Shown here in pieces: positions 1 to 7,183 of a stretch of DNA of 8,609 nt. The stretch comes from an uncultured Clostridium sp. (lineage in GTDB: Bacteria > Bacillota > Clostridia > Lachnospirales > Lachnospiraceae): assembly GCA_938036545.1 (NCBI GenBank), contig CALHQJ010000121.1, positions 1 to 8,609 on the forward strand. Reading direction: 5' to 3'. Within the stretch, counting starts at the first letter, position 1; the number at the start of each line of letters is the position of its first letter. The notes below the pieces were generated by a model that did no database searches, was not told the origin of the DNA, and saw only the letters and a list, made by a program, of their open reading frames with translations. The position numbers and the translations under genes are program-made.

Positions 1-2320
1 CCCATGTTTTAATAGCTGCATCCACTGAAGCAGAAGCCGTTTCCATCTGCGCATGCAGTCTCTTGCAGTTTAAAATGGCTTCTGACAGCTGTTTCTGTGC
101 TTCTTTTTCTCCAGACTGTGCAAAAACCTGTTCAGCCTGTCCCACTTTTAAGGCCTCCTGCTGTGCTTCCGCTACCTGCCGTTTTTCTTCAAAAACCTGC
201 TGCCGTTTTTTTACCTCTGCCTGAATCCTTTCAATCTGTTTAACGGTATGGGTTAATTCCAGGGAAGCCGCCTCCACTTCCCCAATCAAGGAAGAAATCT
301 CTGTTTTCAGCTGGTATAGCCGCCCTTCAGCCTGAGCTTTTTCTGTCTCTGCTTTTGCCTGTTTCAATTCATTTTCTGCTTTTTTCTTTCTTACCGCTTC
401 CCAGCTTTCCTCCAGTTTTTTCGCTGCTTCTTCTGCCCTGTTCTGCCTGTTTCTCAGGTCTTCGGTCGTTTTGTCCATCTGATAAATCCGGCTTTGCTGC
501 ATCTGAAAGGTTTGAGTAAAATCCCAGTCTGGCTGTCCATGATTTCCCTGTTCTGCCATCTGCTGCACAAGCTGTTTTAATTCCATTTCCAGGCTTTTCG
601 CCTTTTCCAAAAGCGTTTGAACCTGTTCTTCCTCTGTCTCCAGCTTTGCTTTTTCTGATGAAAGATTTAACTGAATTTTAGAAACCTTCTCCTGCAGATG
701 CTGGCTTCTCTCTTCCAGGATCTCCATCTGGGCAGTCAGGTGCAGTTCCTCTTTCTGCTCTTCTGATTCTGCTTGGAAAAACCCAGAACTGCCATGGTGG
801 ACCGAACCGCAGACGGGGCAGGGCTGGCCTTCCTTCAGGGCTTTCCGAAGGCTTCTGACCGTCTGCCGAAGGTCTTCATTCCGACAGCCTGCCAGCTCTT
901 CCAATGCCTCTGCCTCCTGATTCTTAGCCTTTTGAAGCTCTCCTTCCAATGCCTGTACCCTTTGAGCCCGTTTTTCTTTCCGAGCCGCTGCAACGGCCCA
1001 TTCTGCCTTTGTTTTTTCCAGATCAGTTTCCAGTAAAAGGCCTTTTTGAACCCCTTGCCGCAACTCCGAAAAAACCTGATTTTGATTCAGCTTTTCTAAA
1101 ATCTCCTGCTGTGCCGCAGATGCCTGCTTTTTCTTTCCTTCAAGAACTTTCTCCATCTGTTCCATTTCTGCCAGTTCTTCTAAAAGACTGTTCAGTACTT
1201 CCTTCCGCTTCTCGTTTTCCCGTTCCAGTTCCATCCGCTCCTGATTTTTAGGCAAAGCCAGTTCCAGATTCCGTTTCCATTCCAGCAGCTCTGGTATAGC
1301 TTCCTCCTCTTTTTTTGCCTGTTCCAATTCCAGAACGGCGGCATCCAGCCTTCTGTTTGCCGCAAAGGTCTCCTGTTCCAGGCGCCTCACTTTTTCCTGA
1401 GCCTGAATCCGCTCTCTGGATTTGAAAGACCAGGCCTGGTAAACCGGTCTGACAGACAGAATCTCTTCTGCCAAAACCGCCTGATTTTCCCACTGCCTTA
1501 CCTGCTCCTCCTGATTGGACAGATTCTCCAGCAGTCTCTGATAACCGGCCTTTTCTTCCAATAAATGACGAAGCTTCTCCTTCTCTTCAAACCCTGCCTG
1601 TACCTGAACTGCAGATTTTTCCAGCTTCTCATACTCGGTTTTCCAGCTTTGATACTGGTTCTCCATCTGTTCCAGTCCCTCTGCGGAAACGTCCTCATAA
1701 CCCGACAGCCTGCCTTTTAAATTCTCTATGGTATGGCTTAAAATTCTCTTCTCTTCCCCAATTTTTCCCGAAAGCTGTTCCCCATATTGCTCCAGATTAA
1801 ACAGCCGTTCCAGCATCTCGTTGCGCTCTTTTCCTGTCAGCATTAAAAACTCGGAAAACTTTCCCTGTGGCAGGACGACTGTCCTTAAAAAATCCTCTTT
1901 TTTTAGTCCTACCAGCTGCTGGCAGGCTTCGTTGACTGCACCGGTTCCCTCTTCTAAAACCGTAACGCCGCTGTCTGTAATCTCCTTTAACACGGCTTTG
2001 GACACTGGCTTTTTGGATACATCCTTGTTTTTTGTATAGGTTCGATCTACCTGAAATACCCTGGGCTTTGCTCCGGAAATCTGAAACGTCAGGGAAATAT
2101 TGGCCTGACGGACTTCCTCGCCGGAGTTTACAAATCCGTTGCTGTGTCTGGCTAAATCCCCGTAAAGAGCCAGGGTAATTCCATCTAAAATCGTAGATTT
2201 TCCGCTGCCGGTAGGACCAAAAATCCCAAAAATTCCTTTGGAAGACAGTTCTTCAAAATCTATGGTCTGAGGCTGTACAAAGCTGTTCAGTCCTTTAATG
2301 GTCAGTTTCAGCGGTTTCAT
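1..2320 (-). CDS. sbcC: SbcC, ATPase/coiled-coil subunit of the SbcCD nuclease (partial, C-terminus off the left edge)
   Basis: SbcC is the Rad50-like SMC-type ATPase that pairs with SbcD to cut hairpins and protein-blocked or broken DNA ends in the cytoplasm. The frame is open without a stop from the ATG at 2320 to base 1, giving 773 codons. Seen: an N-terminal ATPase half with Walker A GPTGSGKS (residues 35-42), a Q-loop region PQGKFSEFL (about 151-159) followed by ERLFNLE, then a long Glu/Lys/Gln-rich coiled coil. The coil is interrupted by the zinc hook CPVC (residues 501-504, bases 809-820), through which two SbcC molecules dimerise, and then resumes to the edge. The family is usually about 1,000-1,050 residues, so the signature motif, Walker B and returning ATPase half lie outside the window. 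The start overlaps the end of sbcD by 26 bp, which fits coupled translation of the two subunits. Identification is very secure. Confidence 0.96.
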   Translation of the reverse strand, partial: MKPLKLTIKGLNSFVQPQTIDFEELSSKGIFGIFGPTGSGKSTILDGITLALYGDLARHSNGFVNSGEEVRQANISLTFQISGAKPRVFQVDRTYTKNKDVSKKPVSKAVLKEITDSGVTVLEEGTGAVNEACQQLVGLKKEDFLRTVVLPQGKFSEFLMLTGKERNEMLERLFNLEQYGEQLSGKIGEEKRILSHTIENLKGRLSGYEDVSAEGLEQMENQYQSWKTEYEKLEKSAVQVQAGFEEKEKLRHLLEEKAGYQRLLENLSNQEEQVRQWENQAVLAEEILSVRPVYQAWSFKSRERIQAQEKVRRLEQETFAANRRLDAAVLELEQAKKEEEAIPELLEWKRNLELALPKNQERMELERENEKRKEVLNSLLEELAEMEQMEKVLEGKKKQASAAQQEILEKLNQNQVFSELRQGVQKGLLLETDLEKTKAEWAVAAARKEKRAQRVQALEGELQKAKNQEAEALEELAGCRNEDLRQTVRSLRKALKEGQPCPVCGSVHHGSSGFFQAESEEQKEELHLTAQMEILEERSQHLQEKVSKIQLNLSSEKAKLETEEEQVQTLLEKAKSLEMELKQLVQQMAEQGNHGQPDWDFTQTFQMQQSRIYQMDKTTEDLRNRQNRAEEAAKKLEESWEAVRKKKAENELKQAKAETEKAQAEGRLYQLKTEISSLIGEVEAASLELTHTVKQIERIQAEVKKRQQVFEEKRQVAEAQQEALKVGQAEQVFAQSGEKEAQKQLSEAILNCKRLHAQMETASASVDAAIKTW

Positions 2321-3542
2321 CTGCTTCCTCCTTTTCCAGTCCTCCTGCCAGTTCTAATAACAGGCTGACCAGTTCTTCATCCGGCCTTGCTCCCCCGTTT
2401 TCCTGGCCATAATATTCTGTAAAAAGCTGTTTTAAGCTTTTATCCTCCAACGTTTCGCCAAAGGCCTTCAGCGAACCGGTTCCGGCCCCAATGGGCCTGA
2501 TTTCCAGAATATCCTTTTTCCATGCTTTCATGTTCCGAATCTCATCTTCTCTGATATATCCCCGTTCTGTCTGGATTTCCAGGTATACCCAGGAATCTTC
2601 TTCCCTGTGGGACTCACACAGGGAGCAGGCCTGTTCTATGCTTTCTGCACGCCAGACTTCTATGGGTTTATAGACAGGCAGCACAATGTCCTTCTTGATA
2701 AACGGTTTTCCAGGGTGAAGTTCGATTAAGCTGCACTGTCTTGCCATCCCTGCCTCGCTGCGGTGATACGCCATCGGCGCTCCACTGTAAAAAGCCCTGC
2801 CCTGGGTATGAGGAACCTGCTGGGGCTTGTGAACGTGTCCTAAGGCAATGTACTGAGCCTTTTTCGGAAGGCAGTCTCCGTCAACTACATAGGAACCGCC
2901 CAGGCTGATTCCCCGTTCCGAGCCTCCTGCCGACGCATCCATGGCAAACAAATGGGCTGCTGCCAGATTAATGGTATCTTCTCGGTATTTTTCCTCCAGC
3001 AAAGCAAAAAAGCGGCCTATCCGTTCTCCATAGGAAGCCGCCCTGTCCGGTTCTTCATCCATTTCCTGGTAAATCACATCATTCAGGCGCTTTTCACTGG
3101 GATAAGGCAGCAGCAGAATTACCGCCTTTTCCCCGTTTATCTCGATCTCCACATAGCCTTCTCCAGAATCCACCACCTGATGGCATCCATACTTTCCTGT
3201 AGAAATCACACTTTTAGGCAGTCCTGCCATTAGAATTCCGTGTTCCATGGCTAACGGCCCTGCCGCTGTCAGCCGTTCCGGACTGTCATGGTTTCCGGCA
3301 ATGGCTAAAACCAGCCGTTTTCCCCCTTCTGTTATCTCCTTTAATGTCCGGTAAAACAGCTTTTCTGCTTCTGCAGGCGGATTTGGACTGTCATATACAT
3401 CTCCGGCAATTACCACCAAATCTGCCTGCTCTTTCTTCACAATCCCTATAAAATCAGAAAGAAACCGTTTCTGTTCTTCCAAACGGATTCTTCCTTCCAA
3501 CGATTTTCCTAAATGCCAGTCTGCTGTATGTAAAATACGCAT
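2295..3542 (-). CDS. sbcD: SbcD, Mre11-like nuclease subunit of SbcCD
   Basis: SbcD is the metal-dependent exo/endonuclease subunit that works with SbcC in DNA end processing and hairpin cleavage. The 415-residue product carries the calcineurin-like phosphoesterase motifs in order: DWH (Asp8, His10), GDVYD (Asp48), GNHD (Asn84, His85), His197 in AAAHLF, and GHVH (235-238, His236 and His238). The stretch SERGISLGGS (about 208-217) is typical of SbcD. The C-terminal third is the expected capping/SbcC-contact domain. The open frame extends 48 codons upstream, but the start at 3542 is chosen because MRILHTADWHLG is the canonical N-terminus and a GGAGG lies 6 nt before it; the upstream codons overlap the preceding gene. 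It begins 1 nt after the GNAT stop and overlaps sbcC by 26 bp. Confidence 0.97.
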   Translation of the reverse strand: MRILHTADWHLGKSLEGRIRLEEQKRFLSDFIGIVKKEQADLVVIAGDVYDSPNPPAEAEKLFYRTLKEITEGGKRLVLAIAGNHDSPERLTAAGPLAMEHGILMAGLPKSVISTGKYGCHQVVDSGEGYVEIEINGEKAVILLLPYPSEKRLNDVIYQEMDEEPDRAASYGERIGRFFALLEEKYREDTINLAAAHLFAMDASAGGSERGISLGGSYVVDGDCLPKKAQYIALGHVHKPQQVPHTQGRAFYSGAPMAYHRSEAGMARQCSLIELHPGKPFIKKDIVLPVYKPIEVWRAESIEQACSLCESHREEDSWVYLEIQTERGYIREDEIRNMKAWKKDILEIRPIGAGTGSLKAFGETLEDKSLKQLFTEYYGQENGGARPDEELVSLLLELAGGLEKEEADETAETDH

Positions 3543-3543
3543 G

Positions 3544-4326
3544 TCATTCCTCCATCCTGCCTTTTGATTTTTGGGGTATAAAATATGCAATATAATCCCT
3601 GTCTCTATGATATCCCAGCTTTTCTGCCAGGGCTGCCGATTCTGTATTATGGGCGTCCCAGCCAGGATACAGTCCCCGTTTCTCACATTCCAGAATCAGA
3701 GCTGCGCCGCAGGCCAGAGCCAGTCCTTTCCTGCGGTATGCCGGAAGCGTATCGATCTGGATTTCAATTCCCCTGGCGTTTGCAGCATAGGAAGAGGCTC
3801 CTGATACCGGAACTCCTTCCTTTAAAATCACCACTCCCAGCCCTTTTTTCTCGTACTCTTCCCAGGTTGGAAACTGGGCTGTCCAGTCTTTCGCCCATTC
3901 TTCTTCTGTTGCATACTGATAACAGTCTTTGTCAATCAGCTTTATCTCAAATTCCTCCGGCAGGTTTTTTACCAGATTTTCCAAATATCCGGCATCCCAG
4001 ACATGCTCCTCCTTCAAAAAGGAATGGCGGACAATCCGTTCTGCCCTGCCTCCATAAACCTCTTCTATCACAGCTGACCAGCTTTCATCAGGCGGAACAA
4101 ACAGCCTAAGGCCAGGGCGCTGTTTGGCCAGCTGTTCCAGCAATTTTTTATCTGCTTTTCCGGCCAGATAGGCAAACTCTCCTACACATGCAGCTGCAGA
4201 CTGGGGCATGTTTTCATTATCTGCCCAAATCTCTCCCATGGTTTTATCCATACAGGAATCTACCATGGAAGCCTTCACCTGTTCAAATAACAAAGCCGCT
4301 TTTTGAGTATCCTCTAATCGAACCAT
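3544..4326 (-). CDS. GNAT family acetyltransferase, clostridial two-domain type
   Basis: A predicted acetyl-CoA-dependent N-acetyltransferase of 260 residues; the substrate is unknown. The C-terminal half (about 130-255) has GNAT features: a strand reading GLGVVILKEG followed by SGASSY, the IDTLPAYRRKGLA segment with the acetyl-CoA pyrophosphate loop at Arg198-Ala203, and a GWDAHNTESAALAEKLGY segment (about 222-239) typical of the clostridial GNAT_acetyltran (PF12746-like) family. The N-terminal half (about 1-125) has no motif I can name. The open frame extends further upstream, but that extension is Ser/Gly/Cys-rich and lies antiregister inside the MATE gene. ATG 4326 is preferred, with a GGAAGGGAAGA purine run just upstream. 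It overlaps the MATE gene by 13 bp and ends 1 nt before sbcD, so it is an operon member. Family assignment is good; function is not known. Confidence 0.88.
   Translation of the reverse strand: MVRLEDTQKAALLFEQVKASMVDSCMDKTMGEIWADNENMPQSAAACVGEFAYLAGKADKKLLEQLAKQRPGLRLFVPPDESWSAVIEEVYGGRAERIVRHSFLKEEHVWDAGYLENLVKNLPEEFEIKLIDKDCYQYATEEEWAKDWTAQFPTWEEYEKKGLGVVILKEGVPVSGASSYAANARGIEIQIDTLPAYRRKGLALACGAALILECEKRGLYPGWDAHNTESAALAEKLGYHRDRDYIAYFIPQKSKGRMEE
3549..3553 (-). promoter_or_regulatory. Ribosome binding site of sbcD
   Basis: GGAGG on the minus strand lies 6 nt before the sbcD ATG at 3542. It is embedded in the last codons of the preceding GNAT gene (Met-Glu-Glu-stop), so ribosomes ending there could reinitiate on sbcD. 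It decides the sbcD start against the longer open frame. Confidence 0.85.
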
Positions 4327-5702
4327 TCTTCCCTTCCTTTTTCCTTCTGAGTATTTAAACGCCGGAACAGTTTTATCAGTACTGCCACTGCTACAGCTGC
4401 CAGAACTGCTTCTGCCACCAGCTGGGCATAAGCCAGGCCATACAGCGGAAATACATAATTCAAAATATAAATTGCCGGAATTTCCAGAACAATTTTTCTC
4501 ATTATGGCAAATATCAGAGCTTCTTTTCCCATACCCGTTGCCTGGAACACTCCCACTGCCATAAAGTCCATACACATAAAAGGAAGGCTCAGGCAGAAGC
4601 CCCGAAGGAATCTGGTGCCATAGGCCACAATCTGCTCATTGTCCATAAACATTCTGGTAATGAAACCGGCTCCAGCAAAGTAACCTATTGTTGCCACTGT
4701 CAGAAATCCCAGGGCCGCTTTTAGCGAAAAGCCAAGTCCCTCTTTCATTCGTTTATAGTTGCCACTGGCATAAGTATAACTAATCAGAGGCATAATTCCC
4801 TGAGAAATTCCAAGGGCAATATACATGGGAACCATATTGACTTTTTGGGTAATTCCCATAGCCGCCACTGCATCTGCTCCATAAACGGCAGTAAAATTGT
4901 TTAAAATCGTCATGCCGGTTACGTTTAACAGATTTTGAATAGAAGATGGGATTCCCACGCCGCATACGCCCAGGACAATGGCTTTTTTCAGGCTGAACAT
5001 CTTAGGACTGAAGCAGACGTAAGTATGCTTTCTCTTTATAAAGGTCAGCACAAAGAAATAGAGACAGGCCACGCAGTTGGATAAAAAGGTGGCGCATCCC
5101 GCTCCGGCAGCTCCCATGTTAAGGCCCCACGGCAAAATAAAAATCGGGTCTAAAATAATATTCAGCAGGCATCCGCTCATGGTTCCAATACTGGCATGAA
5201 GAGCCTCACCCTCGGAACGTACCATATAGGCCATAACCACGTTGAGCATAGCCGGAACTGCACCGCAGGTTACCGTCCATGACAGATAAGCGCCAGTGGC
5301 CTCTTCTGTCAAATTCGTGGCTCCTAACACTGCCATGGCAGGCTGCCTAAAAGCAGTATAAGCCAATGAGAATAAAATACCGCAAAACAGGGTACAGTAA
5401 AATCCAAATGCAGAACTTTTCCTCACCATATCATAATCTCTCCGTCCCAGTGACCGGCTCATCATGCTGGAACTGCCTACCCCAAACAGGTTGGTGACGG
5501 CATTAAAGGCCAAAAGCACCGGAGCAGCCAGCGTAACGGCGGCATTCTGCACCGGATCATTTAACATTCCTACAAAATACGTATCCGCCAGATTGTAAAG
5601 CACCATAACCAGAGAGCTTAAAATCGTAGGAATACAAAGCTGAAGCACGGTCTTCGGAATCGGCTCCTTTTCAAAAAGCTCTGTCTTTTGTGTATCTTCC
5701 AT
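4314..5702 (-). CDS. MATE family multidrug efflux transporter (MepA-like)
   Basis: A predicted inner-membrane antiporter of 462 residues that would export cationic drugs or toxic metabolites using a sodium or proton gradient. It has the length and about 12 hydrophobic segments of the MATE family, in two pseudo-repeats. N-terminal markers are PIPKTVLQLCIPTILSSL, YNLADTYFVG and a GVGSSSMMSRSLGRRD loop near residue 75-90. LNIILDPIFI near residue 180 is the characteristic mid-first-half motif, and the second half carries GITQKVNMVPMYIALGISQG and ASGNYKRMKEG. The tail is charged and cytoplasmic. The start is 3 nt after the stop of the MerR-type regulator gene, with an AAAGGA upstream inside that gene, and the end overlaps the GNAT gene by 13 bp. 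Its place directly behind a regulator with a drug-binding type C-terminal domain suggests inducible efflux; the actual substrate cannot be read from sequence. Confidence 0.95.
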   Translation of the reverse strand: MEDTQKTELFEKEPIPKTVLQLCIPTILSSLVMVLYNLADTYFVGMLNDPVQNAAVTLAAPVLLAFNAVTNLFGVGSSSMMSRSLGRRDYDMVRKSSAFGFYCTLFCGILFSLAYTAFRQPAMAVLGATNLTEEATGAYLSWTVTCGAVPAMLNVVMAYMVRSEGEALHASIGTMSGCLLNIILDPIFILPWGLNMGAAGAGCATFLSNCVACLYFFVLTFIKRKHTYVCFSPKMFSLKKAIVLGVCGVGIPSSIQNLLNVTGMTILNNFTAVYGADAVAAMGITQKVNMVPMYIALGISQGIMPLISYTYASGNYKRMKEGLGFSLKAALGFLTVATIGYFAGAGFITRMFMDNEQIVAYGTRFLRGFCLSLPFMCMDFMAVGVFQATGMGKEALIFAIMRKIVLEIPAIYILNYVFPLYGLAYAQLVAEAVLAAVAVAVLIKLFRRLNTQKEKGREEWFD

Positions 5703-5705
5703 GAA

Positions 5706-6563
5706 TCAATCCATTCCTTTCTGCTTGTTTATGTTTTCCTGTCTGTTTATGTTTTCCCGATATGGCACGGTAATCATCGTAATATAATCTTCTCGGTTTT
5801 TCAAAGACATTTCATTTAATCCCTCTTCATACGCATATCCATAAAGCTCTAGCTGGTTGTCCCGGGCATAGCTGCAAAGCATCTGATAAACCTCTGGAAT
5901 CGTCTCCCACCGGCCAATGCAGTAGGTTCTTAAAAAAGTCCCTCCTGGCCGGATTTCATCCCAGTATCCCTCTTTTTCTCCACCAGCAGTAAAAAAGCAG
6001 TCATAATTGCTGTACTCCTTCTTCATAATCGAATCTACAGAAATCCGGCTGCCAAAATTGTCATACAAACCAAACAGAGCTTTTAAACGCTGGGAAAAAT
6101 CGGCTGCTATAGAAAAATCCCCACTATCATAGCTGCCAGAAATCGAATCGGAAAGGAGCATCTGCTGTTCTGGAAGGACGATTCGTTCGATACTCCCATG
6201 CCGGGCTGTTGCTCCTAACGAAAGTTTCTCTACCTTGCGCTGTAAAAACTGCCGGACTTCCATAAGCTGGCGCAGAGACCGATCCAGCAGTTCTTTCCGT
6301 TCCCGAACCATATTCTCAAAGGACTCTCCTGAAGGATTTTGCGTATATTGCCGAATCTCATCAATAGACAGGCCAACACTGCGCAGAATTAAGATCATTT
6401 CCAGCTGAGCTGTCTGAAAACAGGTATAATAGCGGTATCCATTGTCTGCCTTATACTCTGGAGAAAATAATCCAATGTCATCATAATAATGCAGTGTACG
6501 TTTATTAATTCCATTCATTTTTGCAAAAGCACCGGTAGAATATAAAAATTTCTTCTGTTCCAT
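5706..6563 (-). CDS. MerR family transcriptional regulator with GyrI-like effector-binding domain
   Basis: A one-component DNA-binding regulator of 285 residues. The N-terminal winged helix-turn-helix is clear: YSTGAFAKMNGINKRTLHYY with DDIGLFSP (about 8-36), then the wing NGYRYY (about 42-47), and a dimerisation coiled coil at about 75-115. Residues about 120-268 resemble the GyrI-like/AraC effector-binding domain seen in BmrR-type drug sensors, ending GRWETIPEVYQMLCSYA, then LYGYAYEEGLNE with acidic residues that could meet a cationic ligand. The open frame extends 21 codons upstream to 6626, but ATG 6563 has a perfect AAGGAG 6 nt ahead and the usual N-terminus. The last 17 residues contain an ENINRQ/ENINKQ repeat. 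It is first in the operon with the MATE pump 3 nt behind, so it probably controls efflux. The ligand is unknown. Confidence 0.93.
   Translation of the reverse strand: MEQKKFLYSTGAFAKMNGINKRTLHYYDDIGLFSPEYKADNGYRYYTCFQTAQLEMILILRSVGLSIDEIRQYTQNPSGESFENMVRERKELLDRSLRQLMEVRQFLQRKVEKLSLGATARHGSIERIVLPEQQMLLSDSISGSYDSGDFSIAADFSQRLKALFGLYDNFGSRISVDSIMKKEYSNYDCFFTAGGEKEGYWDEIRPGGTFLRTYCIGRWETIPEVYQMLCSYARDNQLELYGYAYEEGLNEMSLKNREDYITMITVPYRENINRQENINKQKGMD
5722..5757 (-). repeat. Tandem 18-bp duplication in the 3' end of the MerR gene
   Basis: Two adjacent 18-bp units, 5722-5739 and 5740-5757, match at 16 of 18 positions and share the 14-base core TGTTTATGTTTTCC (plus strand). In frame they encode a six-residue repeat, ENINRQ then ENINKQ, beyond the end of the conserved effector domain. 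It looks like a replication-slippage duplication that leaves the reading frame intact. Confidence 0.85.
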
Positions 6564-6569
6564 AAAATT

Positions 6570-6575
6570 CTCCTT
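6570..6575 (-). promoter_or_regulatory. Ribosome binding site of the MerR-type gene
   Basis: AAGGAG on the minus strand sits 6 nt before ATG 6563 and fixes this start over the upstream in-frame ATG. On the opposite strand its last two bases are also part of the TTGACC -35 box of the divergent promoter. Confidence 0.88.
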
Positions 6576-6604
6576 GACCTTACAGTTACTGTATATATTA
6601 TAGT
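6574..6604 (+). promoter_or_regulatory. Putative MerR-activated promoter with 19-bp spacer and internal operator dyad
   Basis: TTGACC (6574-6579) and TATAGT (6599-6604) are separated by 19 bp, the over-long spacer that is the hallmark of MerR-controlled promoters. Inside lies a perfect dyad, TACAGT-T-ACTGTA (6581-6593). Its centre falls at spacer position 8, close to the offset position in the classical mer promoter. The predicted transcript would start near 6611 and read the GNAT gene at 6647. The dyad also covers the expected start point of the opposite merR transcript (about 6590), allowing autorepression. This is read from sequence and family knowledge; binding is inferred. Confidence 0.68.
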
Positions 6605-6626
6605 ACCAACTATAAAGAAAATACAA
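6597..6626 (-). promoter_or_regulatory. Putative promoter of the merR-MATE-GNAT-sbcDC operon
   Basis: On the minus strand, TTGTAT (6626-6621) is followed after 18 bp by a perfect TATAAT (6602-6597). This predicts a start near 6590 and a leader of about 27 nt that contains the operator dyad and the AAGGAG. Its -10 box overlaps the -10 box of the divergent promoter, so the two should compete for RNA polymerase. Confidence 0.65.
6598..6615. repeat. Inverted repeat overlapping both -10 boxes
   Basis: TTATAGT-ACCA-ACTATAA is a perfect 7-bp inverted repeat with a 4-bp centre. It spans the rightward -10 box and the rightward start point, and most of the leftward -10. It could be a second protein site, or a by-product of two AT-rich promoter boxes facing each other. 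Confidence 0.5.
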
Positions 6627-6634
6627 GTAATTAC

Positions 6635-6640
6635 GAGGTG
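6635..6640 (+). promoter_or_regulatory. Ribosome binding site of the plus-strand GNAT gene
   Basis: GAGGTG with a 6-nt gap to ATG 6647. Its GTG (6638-6640) is in frame and could be misread as an earlier start; the spacing favours the ATG. Confidence 0.8.
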
Positions 6641-6646
6641 GTTAAC

Positions 6647-7183
6647 ATGAATTTTTCCAAAATACAAAAACATCAGTGGAAGGAACTTCAAACTATCTAT
6701 CTGGAAGCATTTCCAAAAGCAGAACGCAAACCGTTCTTTGTCCTAAAACACTCAGTAAAAACAGGAAAGGCACAAATTCTTACAGCCGAAGAAAATGGAC
6801 GGCTAATCGGATTTACTATGGTCATACCCTACCTTGATATGGTTATGGTAGATTATCTGGCTGTTTCCGGAGCAATCCGAAGCCGTGGCACAGGCAGCCA
6901 GCTGATGCAGGAAGTATGCAGACAATTTTCTGGCAAAAAAATTGTGCTGCTGATTGAGAAGCTAGACGAGCATGCAGAAAATAAAGAACAGCGAATTGCC
7001 AGACGGCGCTTTTATCTGAAAAACGGCTTTACCTCTTCTGAACTCTTTATCCATGGAAGCAGCGGAAAAATGGAGGTACTGAATTACGGCGGAACGGTTT
7101 CTTCCACAGACTATCTGAATCTTCAAAAATATGCTTTGGGAAACCTGTTTTTCCGCCTTTCCGGCATTTCGCTGGCGGCGTAA
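6647..7183 (+). CDS. GNAT family N-acetyltransferase, small single-domain
   Basis: A predicted acetyl-CoA-dependent acetyltransferase of 178 residues, cytoplasmic, substrate unknown. Seen: an N-terminal helix pair (WKELQTIYLEAFPKAER), a central strand pair around GRLIGFTMVI, the core strand MVMVDYLAV (about 65-73), the acetyl-CoA loop RSRGTGSQLM (78-87), and the C-terminal motif RRRFYLKNGF (about 119-128), the usual GNAT helix-strand. The frame also offers a GTG at 6638, but ATG 6647 is preferred because GAGGTG lies 6 nt ahead. It stands alone between a divergent regulator and a convergent uxuA, behind a promoter of MerR-activated form. It may therefore be induced by the same ligand as the pump, for example to acetylate it; that link is inference. 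It is not closely similar to the GNAT at 3544-4326. Confidence 0.9.
   Translation: MNFSKIQKHQWKELQTIYLEAFPKAERKPFFVLKHSVKTGKAQILTAEENGRLIGFTMVIPYLDMVMVDYLAVSGAIRSRGTGSQLMQEVCRQFSGKKIVLLIEKLDEHAENKEQRIARRRFYLKNGFTSSELFIHGSSGKMEVLNYGGTVSSTDYLNLQKYALGNLFFRLSGISLAA

Noticed and set aside
773..2039. Plus-strand and other-frame minus-strand open frames of 66-103 codons
   Set aside because: They are shadows of the sbcC coiled-coil region. The sbcC frame itself is uninterrupted, so no frameshift or pseudogene is present.
3543..3686. 48-codon upstream extension of the sbcD frame
   Set aside because: It overlaps the GNAT coding end, lacks a good ribosome binding site, and the canonical SbcD N-terminus with GGAGG 6 nt ahead begins at 3542.
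3585..4109. 174-codon plus-strand open frame opposite the GNAT gene
   Set aside because: Proline/leucine/serine-rich product with no family features, lying antisense to a well-supported gene.
4327..4575. N-terminal extension of the GNAT frame, Ser/Gly/Cys-rich
   Set aside because: It lies wholly inside the MATE gene in another frame and has low-complexity composition; ATG 4326 gives a normal family length.
6564..6626. 21-codon upstream extension of the MerR-type gene
   Set aside because: It runs through the promoter boxes and operator, and ATG 6563 has an ideal AAGGAG.
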